Assembly (NCBI GenBank): GCA_902728285.1 | Contig: CACVBU010000362.1 | Location: forward strand, 423,156-487,155 | Length of the DNA: 64,000 bases | DNA from: Clytia hemisphaerica | Taxonomy: Eukaryota > Cnidaria > Hydrozoa > Leptothecata > Clytiidae | Reading direction: 5' to 3' | Position numbers and translations under genes: made by a program | Part shown: in pieces, positions 47,001-55,540 of the stretch | How positions within the stretch are numbered: the stretch's first letter is position 1 | How the letters are laid out: every line of letters starts with the position of its first letter | Notes under the pieces: model-generated | Database searches by the model: none | What the model saw: the letters and a program-made list of their open reading frames with translations, nothing else | What the model was told of the DNA's origin: nothing

Positions 47001-50000
47001 GCCTTTCACAAAGGCGGTTTCGGATACGGGCGAAGATTAGAGGAGATTGAACTACCGTACGAATACCACGTGACTGACTGGAAACGAGGCAGCATTGTGG
47101 AGGTGGTGTGGGGCATCACCGCCAACCATGGGGGCGGCTATTCCTACAGATTATGTAAAGTCCCTGAAGGAGGGTACTCAAAGTTGACGGAAGAGTGTTT
47201 TCAACAGATTTCTCTAGAGTTTGTTGGTGACAAGCAGTGGGTCCAGTATGGTGAAGATAAATCAAGAAGAGTTGAAATTCAAGCTACCCGTACAACGAAG
47301 GGTACATATCCGTTAGGCTCGCAGTGGACTAAAAACCCAATCCCGGCATGCATCGGAGGTCTGGGTGGGTTTTATTATCCAACCAATGAATGTCCTTCCG
47401 GCACACAATTCAAACCTCCTCGACCGAATTTATACGGGTTCGGCGTGAACCGGGCACACACGTTTCCGCCATTTTCGTTTTCAATCGTAGATAAGGTTCG
47501 TGTGCCGGCAGATTTACCAGCTGGAGATTACGTGCTAAGTTTTAGATGGGATTGTGAGCAAACACCGCAGGTATGGAACACTTGCGCATCCGTAAAACTT
47601 TGGTAAAAGCTTGATCCACTAGCCTCGTTCATTTTTTTATAAGAATATATATGGCTTCGATGGTCAGGATATTTAAAAAATTCTAATAACATTTCAAGGC
47701 TTTATGGACTCTAAAAGACCCAATTTCTTAAGGAATCGCAAAAAATACCCGTAACATTATGGATGATACCAGCTGTAAACATTGGAGTACAGGCTTCACT
47801 TAAGGCTTTATCATAGACTGGATGACACATTCTAAACTTTTGCTTGTGTTGACTGTAGATCAGTCGATCAATTCTTGTTGTTTTCAGAAAGTAAAAATAA
47901 GATGTTTTTTATTTGAAATAACGGATTGAAAATCATTCATTTATGTTGCTTTCCAATTTTTGATTATAATTTTTAACTCTAATCTTTAACTTTAGCTTTT
48001 TTGCTATTTGGAAATTTTAGTGTTTTTCTTTCAAAATGGCGACCTCGTCAAATGCTCCTAGTTTACTTCACTGGACTTACCGTCATCAAAAATGATTTAT
48101 TAGAGCATAGTTAAGTCTATAAATAAAAAGACATTCACAACTCAATGTACAAACAATGACAAACAGGCCTTGCAATACCGGTTTATCTTCGTTTGGCTGC
48201 ATTGGAATTTATTACTTCTAGTCGCAGGAACTAGCTATCGTCCCAATTCTGAGTTAATCTTCTAGATATAATTACTAACACTCTACTTATCAATTCTACT
48301 TTGCTAGCGTAGCCGATCAGAGCATTTCACTAGTATACATAATAATTTTATAAATATAAATATTTTTTCTAAACTTTGCACATATATACTATATGATATT
48401 TTCAGCCGAAGAGCCAAATGTAAATTTTGGAGATTGAAATATACCATTATCAATATTGTCATTACAAAGGATAAACTGAAACATCTACCACTGCAATTCA
48501 TTGTATCTTTTTCAGACACGTTTTGATTGTACGCATCATTTCATTTACCTGATATTATGTTTTTAAATCCAAATATCATTTTATTAAACTGCATTTTTAT
48601 GGAAACAACTGATAGAAAATAATTATTTCTAGGGATAGAGTTTTCAGACTTTCTTATAATAAGGTGTTTTTGGGTATTTTAAGGTATATATTTATCATAG
48701 ATTTTCCTAAAGAATTGTTTGTTGTTGTTAGAGGATGTCTCCTCTATTTTAGATATATATATATATATCTGTTTTTAATGTTTTATTATTGTGGTGACAA
48801 CTGATTTGTCATATTTATCTAAATACTTTATCATTGTGGTGACAACTGCTTTGTCACTATTTATCTTATACGGAAATGAGTACTAAGGAACCATGAACTT
48901 AACCACATGTTACAACAAGGAAACTATGTCCTTGGTTTTCCATAAGGAAAACGCCTTAGTCACAGGTTAGCGGTGCATTAAGATATCAATGGTAGCATAA
49001 CTCATTTTCCTTTTCAAAAGTTATATTGGTTTAGAGTTTGGATTTTTAAGATTCATAAGATATAAGTAATTATTCATTCTCACCTTCGATAAATGTGTTT
49101 TCCATAGATGAAGCTTTGCTTTTGATTGGAGAAGGATCTCGTGGTTTCAAATTTTTGATTTTGTGGTTTTCTGTGAGAATAGACCTATTGTTCTTGTTTT
49201 ATTTGCGTCCCATGATTGGTCAATTTGGTTGTAAGTATTGTTTTCTTTTTTGTATTGTGGGCCTGGGCCGATTTTTTTATTGTGTTATGTTATTTGTATT
49301 GTTCTTGGCGTTTTAGTTACTAACCTTTTGAGTACTTCTATTATTATGTGTTTTCAAGTCCGTTAGGTTTTAATTGTGCTATTGTTTTGATTTTAAAGTC
49401 GTTATTGATAACCGGTTCAGTTCAAACCTCCAATGGGGTGGCTGAAACGATTAGGTTGGAATTTTCCGAGAAGTAAAAGTAGATGAAGAATGTAATAAGT
49501 AGAGATGTGAGAATAATAATTATTAATTAAGAATCAAGGTGGATGTTTTATGTATTATAAATGTATTTTCAAAAATTAATTAACTTGATAAAAATTATGA
49601 AATATATTGTAAGTGTATCAATCTGTTTAATCTGTTATAAAGGGTGTACGTGTGAGTAGTTGTTTTAAGTTTTTGTGTCGCTTGTTTATAATCTGAGGTC
49701 TGGTCGGGAAGATAGATTTCAATGTGTGGTCATTTTTTAGTAGATGCCAGTGTCTATTTAGGATGTTTTTAATTGGTTGAAGATTCTCGTAGTATTCGAT
49801 AACGAACGGAAGGTAATATTTAGAATTTTGTGAATTTTGATACGTTTTTTGTAGGTATTTGTTTTTGTTTTTCCACTTGTTTTTCCTTTTGTAAACATTC
49901 TTTTTGTGTCATGTCTTTTGTTTTTTTGAATTTCTTTTCGATTAATGTTTTAGGGTAACCCCTGTTTATGAAGGTTTCTTTTAAAACTTTCAATTCTTCA

Positions 50001-53000
50001 TTGAATAGTTTATTGTCTGTTGTGAGTGTTCGGTAACGAAGTGCCTGTGTATAGACTATGTTTTCTTTCATATGTTGTGGGTGGTACGAGGTGTAGTGTA
50101 GTAGTGGTTTTGCATCAGTGTCTTTTGTATAGATTTTTCTTTTGAATGTTTGTGATTTTTTGTCAATATATATTGTGGTGTCTAGAAAGTTAATCATGTT
50201 TTCCGAATGTTCTGTTGTGAATTTAATGGTGTCATGTATCTGGTTTATGTAGGTATTAAATTCGTTTAACTCTTTAAGGTTGCCTTTCCACAGGAGAAAT
50301 ATATCATCTAGAAATCTGCTGTATAGTAAAATCTTTGATAGGTATGGTTCTATGAGTATTTTTTCTTCTTCTAGTTTTCCAAGAAATAGGGTGGCATATG
50401 CTGGACACATTCGACTGCTCATAGCTGAGCCAAATTTTTGTCTATATAGTGTATCTTGAAACATAAAGTAATTGTTTTCAAGTATAAATCTGAACAGTGT
50501 TTCTATTATTTTGTTATTAGGAGAGTAAGTCGGGATTTTTGATCGATGTAGGTTTATGTAATGTAAGCATGAATTTATACCTTCTTCATGTGGGATATTT
50601 GTGTAAAGTGATTTGATATCTATGGTCACTATGTGCTTTGTTTGGGATGCTAAATTTTGGTTTTTCATTAATTTGATTAGGAAGTCTTTGGTGTCTTTAA
50701 TGTATGAGTGTATTTCTTTTGTTATTGGTTGTAAACATTTAGAAAGGAATTCTGATATATTTTCTGTCAGAGAACTAACAGATTGGTATTCATTTTTCTT
50801 TTCATTCAAAACCGATGTCAGAATAAAAACTATCAAAAAATGACAACAACCCTGCGGTGGTACCCCCTACTGGAAAACTGGCCAAAAAATCTTCCTTGAT
50901 GTAATTAAATATTATCCTTATTGTAAAAAATGAACTAAGTTATTCCCCATTAGAAAGAGGCTTAAAAACTCTGTTAGCTCTGTTACTTTAATCCCCGGTG
51001 GACTGACCGGGTCATCGAGACAGGGGTGTCTGAAAGCCGACTTACCTCTTCTTTGACCATCCCTGTAGCAGGTGAGTCTATTCTTGTGACGTCATTGTCC
51101 AGTTTCTAAAAGTGGAAAATTCATGAGCTTACTAACAAATTAAAACTGGAAGACCTCCATTCAGTTATTTTTTTTTTTAACTTATCCTGTAACTTATTCA
51201 AAGTAATGGTCTAAGTTTAAGTTAAGCTTTCCCATATGCTATCTTGGTGAAGATATGGGATATTCTAACTTTGGAAGGCTAAATCCTAACGCTGAATAAT
51301 AATTTTTAGAGGAAATAAGCTAAGGCTAAATTTTTAGAAGACGGCATAAGATATCTCGAAAATGAAAAGCTTAACCATTCTAAGCAAGGAATTGTAAGCG
51401 TGAAAATAGATTCTATTCATCAGAACGAATAAAAAAATGGGATCAGTTAAAGTGCTGCCAATTAAAGACCTTACATTGTAAGGAGCGGCCGTAGCATGAA
51501 GGTAGAGCATCTAGCTACGGTGGACCATGGTCAGGTCAGACCGGAAACTTCATACTTAGTACAAAATGGTAATTCATGCCTCTCTGAGTGATGCTCAAGT
51601 GAAGGATAACGGGTAAGTAGAGTAATCCAGGGAAAGGATTCACACCCTTCCCTAACTCGGGGTTACCGAAAAAGGAGCCTTCGGGTCACCTCAGACTACG
51701 GTGAAAGACTTTCTTACATTCGTTGGAGGAGGCATGACGGGTGATTCGTCTCTCATCAGTGGATAGGGTGGCTCATTTTCTTCTTCTTCTTCTTCAATTA
51801 AATCTCCTTTTTGTTTCACGTTCCCTGTAAAAAGTTAGTTTAACAACCTTTAAGCATTAAAATGTTCGGGATCATGTCTAGTTTCGTGAATATTCTTCAA
51901 AATTTTTTATCATTGGAAATACTAAAAATCGTAGCGACTACCTCACCAAAAAACCGGGACTTTTTATTTCTAACTCGACGCCTAGTAAAGGCTATAGAAA
52001 TACCGAGTTTGGATAAAAAACGTAACAAAAATCAAAATTCGAAACCTTTTATCATCAGAAATATCTGTCATCATTAGAAATATCTGTCAAAGAAAGCCAA
52101 GAACAGACAATCTACAAACCTCTCAACACCCTTACTGGTAACGGTTTCCTGGTGAACAAGGGACTATGTTTGAAAGCTTGTTTCTTGTTTAGATCAGTCT
52201 GCTGTTTACTCGGTGATGGCTTATTACTGACAGGAAAGTAAATCCTTGGTGCTTCGAAAACCTCCTCCTCCTCATCTCCTCTCTGACTTGATTCAACCTC
52301 TTTGTTCACAACATCTTCAACCTTCCTGTTTATCTTTATAGTTTTCTCATTTTTGTCTTGCTTGTGGTGGCTTTTCTTATCATCTTCTTTACTGCTTGTG
52401 ATCTGGTCTTTCTTTTTGCTTACATGCTCAAATGTATCTTTCTTATTTCTCCCTATCTGATTCTTATCACGAATGAACTCCTTTACAACAACTGGGGTCG
52501 GTTGTCTTTGGTTAGACTCGTTCACCGGATCACTGTGTATCATTTTACGAACTTCTGAAACTTCCATACTACTCAACTCGAAAGTGTTATCTTCTTCTTT
52601 CTCTCCTTTGGAAGGTGATCTGCTCTTCTTCTTCTTCACTCTCTTCTTCTCTTGTCTTTCTACTTGACTACTCTTTGCTGTGAAATAGAAAAAAATTCAA
52701 AGAAAGTCAAAGAAAACCGCGTACCATCAACAACTGCTCTAACTTGGGACTTTTCTGACAAAACATGGGACGCCAATATTCGGCCACCATTTCACCGAAC
52801 CTCCAAAGTCTTTTGATTTGAGTTAAGGAACGGCGTATTTAAAAATATACGATTTCTCTTTCGATTTTACAGTAAGTGAAAATACAGACCATATATGCGA
52901 CAGTCCCATGTTTCGACCAATCGTCCAAAGTTAGAGAAGTTAACGGTAAATACACCTATTAACCATCGAAGCGTGAGGAGGCTGGGTTCGAGTTTACCAG

Positions 53001-55120
53001 GAAGAAATGATGTAAGACAGAATGTTTTAACTTATTGCATTGATATTCTCATAGACAAAGTTTTGTGACGTCATTTCCTTGTAAATTCATTACCAGTATT
53101 GACCATAGATTTATAAAGCCCGAAGGACTAGATATCGTGCTTTGGCTGAAAAATGTGCCGAGGTTAGGTAGAAAATCCTACCTAAGTCACGTGACATTAC
53201 AATAGAATTTCAGCGCTTGACCAATAAGAAGCTTTGCTGGTTTCCGAAAACAATAGCAGCAATAATTTTTGCGGTATTCACTTGTTTTTAGAAGAGCTTA
53301 AAGCACGACATCTAGAACGCCACGTTACCAGTTCTCTATTAGAAGCTAACCACACATTTTAAGGGTTGATACATGATGGCGTACAGATTATTTACTCTTT
53401 AAATTGAGCAGGGGTCCAAATGACGAATATCTTATCTTCCGCCCAATTATTTGTAACCGTTCATTTCGAAAGAAATTATAACAGAATCAGAATTATAACA
53501 GGATTGACCTGCGGAGGAACCTGATTTACATTTAAATAAAAAAACATCCAATAATACTAACTCTTTGGGGCTTGTTCTTTCGCTTCTTGAAAAATGCTGA
53601 CGTCAACAAATAATTCCAACCAACCAGAGGCCACTCTGACCATTTCGTTTTCCAGATTTGATGAAAGCTTCAACTTTATACTGTGCTTAGCACCGACAAT
53701 CGTTTTGTCTGAATCAAACAGTTTCTTTCTTGGATAGATCTGAGAAAAAAGAATATTTTGTATAATTGCATTCCAAATTTCTAAATTATGGCGTCGTAGA
53801 GTAGCCAAAGCGATGAATTTTCGAGCATGTTTCTTATGTAAAAGAAAGCCAGTCCAGTTTTAAACTTAATAACCCGCCATATTTTTTTTCATTTGTTCTC
53901 GTCAACACAGCGATTCAAATGTCTCAAAACCCAAACATTCGAACATCTAAGGTAAAACGGCTTGGATGGAAAACAGCATGGCAGACTAGCTGACTTCACC
54001 ACTTGAACACTTCCACAGGAAATCTGCTTATCTAGTGTGTAGTAATAAATTCTGGACGACAACAAACCGATTCGGATGTTTTGAAATTCGAAGGTTCGAA
54101 AATCTAAGGTGAGGAAATCAACATGGCGGACTGTTCCACTTCAAAATTGGACACACTTCTACAGGAAATCAGTGAGCAGTTAGCCTATCTAGTGCGTAGA
54201 AATAATATCTTGATATCTATGATATCTGTGATGGGTGCTATATGTTCAAGAGTTATTCATTAAAATGACCGACTCTCTTGGGAAAAAAACGTTTAAGAGA
54301 TATATCGTTACCTGTACAGTGCCCTGTGAATGCACGACGAAACCATCAGAAACTTGAGGAACTACTTTCGCTTCATCATATCTCAATAAAGTGGCGTGCA
54401 ATAATATTGGTTGCCCAACAAGTTCTAAAGGAGAGAATTGAACAAATTGGAAAAAAGGTTTGTCTAAAATTATTTTTTTTATTTAAGTCTTATTGTATGT
54501 ATACTATGCCATAATTCAAGGCAGGGCTTCCCTTACCATGAGACAGTTATATTTCATGACTTTTTCAGTCTTTTAGGCAGGACTGAAGGAGGCCAAGCAT
54601 GAACAGAGATTAGATATAGTCGATCGATATTTTACGTAGAAAGACCAGTAATCTCTGGTAATATAAGACTTCAGGTATTTGTTTGATTTTTTCTCGGACT
54701 CACGACCAGCCTATCGGAACTAACTAACTAAACGGAACTTGGGAAAGAGCAATGATTTGAACTGAGAACCCCTGGTTTGTGGCACTGACACCTTGGACCA
54801 TTTCGGTCGTAAGTCCTCCGAATGAGAAATCTCATAAATCGAAAATTAACAAGCTTACGTTTTGTTAACTCAATCTTAAACGTTCCATTTTGGTCATTGT
54901 GAAAGATTTGATTTCTTTCACCAGACAGCTGCCACTTATCTGTCAACACTTTTCCTTCACTCGGTTCCGTGAAAATCTCTCCATCAGGTTGACAAGGTAA
55001 CGGTTGTTGTTTACAAGTGGTTGTCAAGAGAGCTTTGAATATTCCGTCTTCGTGAACCAAGATGTTTGGGATATTGATGTCCACAGCTCCCAAACGTTTT
55101 TGCTGATTTGGTCCTCTCAT
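32078..55120 (-). CDS. Unidentified coiled-coil protein with beta-rich N-terminal domain, 768 aa, 19 exons
   Basis: Exons in transcript order: 55120-54859, 54361-54312, 53739-53562, 52677-52120, 51824-51718, 51105-51046, 42372-42190, 41648-41586, 41224-41144, 37852-37774, 37152-37064, 36699-36622, 35866-35813, 35237-35216, 34324-34257, 33851-33729, 33346-33293, 32938-32876, 32212-32078. Phases agree throughout and the total is 2307 nt. The ATG at 55120 has an in-frame TAA six codons upstream. Residues 1-163 look globular and beta-rich (VDINIPNI, HSIKLKLSS, GWLELFVDVS), possibly C2-like. Residues 165-350 are Lys/Glu/Ser-rich and disordered, 351-385 carry a Glu run, and about 467-703 are coiled-coil heptads (YQWKEIERLKD, VEEKYLQLQ, VRELEEAHH). 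The tail is rich in Tyr/Asn/Gln and ends in five glycines and KYQH. I do not recognise the family; a centrosomal or ciliary scaffold is only a guess from the architecture. Exon 2 and the 22-nt exon 14 are the weakest calls. Confidence 0.75.
32345..32440 (-). mobile_element. SINE fragment on the minus strand
   Basis: The reverse complement carries AGTGGAGCAATCCAGGGAG, AAAGAGTGGCACC and CTTCCTCTACC, the body of the 51483 family. It ends about 130 bases before the last exon of the coiled-coil gene. Confidence 0.55.
32540..32835. repeat. CACCCCTGTCTCACAG inverted-end repeat
   Basis: The left ACACCCCTGTCTCACAGC then CTGGAACTTTTTCC, and the right GGGTCTGTGATATAGGGGTA, with repeated GGGATGAA/GGGAT words in between. 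The same ends occur at 55655-55770 (left part) and 56745-56940 (right part, GGGTCTGTGACACAGGGGTGT), and isolated parts near 42510 and 51020. Confidence 0.65.
35345..35612. mobile_element. MITE of the second TATAAGAAC subfamily
   Basis: The left TTTTTTTATAAGGAACGAGTAAATTTTTG and right AAAATTGTTCTTATAAAAAATA ends are inverted. It sits in the intron between exons 13 and 14 of the coiled-coil gene. Confidence 0.65.
36228..36475. mobile_element. MITE with TTAAAGGCCGGGCTCCACTTT termini
   Basis: AAGGCCGGGCTCCACTTTCGC and GCGAAAGTGGAGACCGGCCTT are inverted ends with CGCGCGAAAT inside. The ~85 bases to its left (36140-36225) are repeated to its right (36505-36590). Confidence 0.85.
36845..36985. mobile_element. 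Short MITE of the second TATAAGAAC subfamily
   Basis: The left end TTTTATAAGAACAAGAG and right end TTTACTAGTTCTTAATAAAAAACGTGTG enclose TTAAGAACATTTAA-type inner repeats. Confidence 0.6.
37524..37754. mobile_element. Second AGCTCTAGTTTAGACGG MITE
   Basis: Left AGCTCTCGTTCAGACGG, right CCGTCTTAACTAGAGAGCT. It ends 20 bases before exon 10 (37774-37852) of the coiled-coil gene. Confidence 0.8.
38656..38853. repeat. 99-bp perfect tandem duplication
   Basis: 38656-38754 and 38755-38853 appear identical. The 99-base unit is a multiple of three, so it duplicates 33 residues of a chance open frame (38648-38944). It lies in the intron between exons 9 and 10 of the coiled-coil gene. The identity suggests a recent event or an assembly artefact. 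Confidence 0.92.
39541..39906. mobile_element. Third GGGGGGCACT element, diverged interior
   Basis: The GGGGGGCACTTAGG left and GTTGGTGCCCCCTCCC right ends, with GACATGCCG and ACATCCCCGTCGGTCGTC inside, resemble the other two. The CAGTGCA words are replaced by AGGGTCCCCTTTTCA(G/A)ACTC. Confidence 0.6.
41476..41576. repeat. ACGA microsatellite, about 25 units
   Basis: An uninterrupted 4-base repeat. It begins about ten bases inside the intron that follows exon 8 (41648-41586) of the coiled-coil gene, so the RNA here reads GTGCAT and shortly after it a long UUCG-type repeat. Translated it gives meaningless FVRS repeats. Confidence 0.97.
42585..42935. mobile_element. MITE of the second TATAAGAAC subfamily
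   Basis: Ends CACGCTTTGTTTAATAAGAACC and GTTCTTATAAAAAATAGTGTG; the interior carries GGCTCAGGCTG(G/T) motifs near both ends. Confidence 0.6.
43236..44468. repeat. 27-bp minisatellite, about 45 copies
   Basis: The unit TCTGACACTGTCTATACCG plus CCTCCCTG repeats with small variants (C/T in ACAYTG, A/C in CGMCTC). The first half keeps a perfect 27-base period, so it is open in several frames on both strands: a nine-residue SDTVYTDSL-type repeat on plus, RRYRQCQTG-type on minus. From about 43810 on, one- or two-base indels break the period. It sits in the intron between exons 6 and 7 of the coiled-coil gene, 1.8 kb before the LPMO gene. No start context, signal or domain supports a protein. Confidence 0.95.
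44899..45505. mobile_element. Inverted-end element with CAGGGCCGGCGAA termini
   Basis: CAGGGCCGGCGAAACC at the left and ATTCGCCGGCCCTG at the right, about 600 bases apart. CAGGG-type ends are typical of hAT transposons (family knowledge). The flanks TTGGTT and TGGTTC resemble each other but no clean 8-base duplication is visible. The interior is an A/G-rich tract with no transposase. Confidence 0.6.
46233..46307 (+). other. Signal peptide of the LPMO-like protein
   Basis: The first 25 codons give a basic start (DRKK), a hydrophobic core (WILLVSCLTIL) and a polar end at ES, with cleavage predicted directly before the copper-binding histidine. An LPMO needs exactly this processing to expose the N-terminal His amino group. 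Confidence 0.8.
46233..47606 (+). CDS. Secreted LPMO-like copper oxidase, two exons, 355 aa
   Basis: Exon 1 is 46233-46494, exon 2 is 46801-47606, with a GT-AG intron in phase 1. A hydrophobic signal peptide (residues 1-25) ends before His26, so the mature chain starts HSNMLLP, as lytic polysaccharide monooxygenases need. The second copper histidine is His197 in ITANHGGGY. The C-terminal WDCEQTPQVWNTCAS matches the position of the LPMO Q-x-[FY] axial motif, but with Trp346. Paired cysteines (for example SSCFWY, DSPCG, GGKCAF) suit an extracellular protein. These enzymes cleave chitin, cellulose or similar polymers by copper-dependent oxidation (family knowledge); the substrate cannot be read from sequence. 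I recall close relatives in algae, oomycetes and marine invertebrates but cannot assign an AA family number. The gene is nested antisense in an intron of the coiled-coil gene. Poly(A) candidate AATAAA at 48122. Confidence 0.85.
47630..47755. mobile_element. MITE fragment just after the LPMO stop codon
   Basis: The half-element starts TTTTTTTATAAGAATATATATGGCTTCGATGG and runs into ACCCAATTTCTTAAGG, family-typical inner sequence. It lies within the probable LPMO 3' UTR. Confidence 0.55.
47756..49626. other. Gene-free stretch between LPMO and Penelope fragment
   Basis: AT-rich; the phrase ATTGTGGTGACAACTG occurs twice (48789 and 48834), followed each time by GTCA and ATTTATCT. 49640-49820 is the C-terminal part of the Penelope fragment. 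Nothing else recognised. Confidence 0.45.
49627..50836 (-). pseudogene. Truncated, frameshifted Penelope-like element reverse transcriptase
   Basis: A 338-residue open frame (50836-49820) carries hallmarks of a Penelope-like RT: SLTENISEFL upstream, DIKSLYTNIP (motif A), the AYATLFLGKLEE segment and RFLDDIFLLW, the catalytic DD block. The frame stops after KFTKF. One nucleotide away, the conserved continuation resumes (LPFVIEYYENL, then FPTRPQIINKRHKNLK) from 49818 to a TAA at 49627-49629. So a +1 frameshift interrupts the gene. The RT N-terminus is cut off near 50850. No GIY-YIG endonuclease is recognisable beyond 49627, so the copy is dead at both ends. It lies in the intron that also hosts the LPMO gene. 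Confidence 0.85.
51483..51716 (+). mobile_element. tRNA-derived SINE (best copy)
   Basis: The head GGAGCGGCCGTAGCATGAAGG then TAGAGCATCTAGCTACGG resembles a tRNA/box A region, and the body includes ACTTAGTACAAAATGG, GCCTCTCTGAGTGATGCTC, AGAGTAATCCAGGGA and GGAGCCTTCGGGTCACC. Fragments with the same body are at 21420-21600, 23080-23225 and (minus strand) 32345-32440, so it is dispersed. It ends against coiled-coil exon 5. Confidence 0.6.
52120..52677 (-). other. Large charged low-complexity exon of the coiled-coil gene
   Basis: This 558-nt exon follows a TTTCACAG acceptor in phase 1 and ends at AGAG/GTTTGT, also phase 1. It encodes residues 164-349: a run of lysines and serines (KKKKSRSPSK), then mixed Lys/Glu/Asp stretches and EEEEVFEAPRIYFP. 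It looks like a disordered, phosphorylatable linker between the N-terminal domain and the coiled coil. No catalytic motif is visible. Confidence 0.75.
53905..54205. repeat. Two tandem-like copies of a dispersed ~140-bp repeat
   Basis: Both copies carry ATGGCRGACT, then ACACTTCYACAGGAAATC and a TCTAGTG...GTAGWAATAA block. Relatives occur at about 40870-41030 (GGCGGACTAGTCGACTTCC) and 17940-18005 (AATGGCGGACTAGTTAGC). No coding function. Confidence 0.65.
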
Positions 55121-55293
55121 AGCGTGTTCATAAATTTATGATTTTGTTGTATTTTTGTGTTTACTTGTCATTTTCTATTTTCATATTTCTCGCTAGAAGG
55201 ATTAAGAAGGTCAATAGAATTTGTTGCACAATTCAGAATAATTAAAGCCAAAATTTGTTTTTCAAATTCTACTGAGAAATCCCATATTGGCAT

Positions 55294-55299
55294 TTTATT
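55294..55299 (-). promoter_or_regulatory. Candidate polyadenylation signal AATAAA of DTD2
   Basis: The plus strand reads TTTATT, AATAAA on the coding strand, about 240 bases after the DTD2 stop and 175 bases before the start codon of the next gene. It is the only good candidate in that 420-base spacer. Confidence 0.5.
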
Positions 55300-55540
55300 A
55301 AGTTAAAAATCAATAAATCGCTGAGATATAGTTTAAGTTTGACTTAAAAACAGTGCGTCAGAAACCACAAAATTTGGTGTTAAACTCCACGCTACCAACG
55401 AAGCATTGTCCACAAATTTGACCCTTATTGAATTGTAAGTAAATTTGTAGCTAATAATATAAGAATAAGACATTTTCATAAAAACTTCTCCGCTAAGGAC
55501 CTATCATAAGAAAAACTATTAAATCTATTTACAAAAAAAA

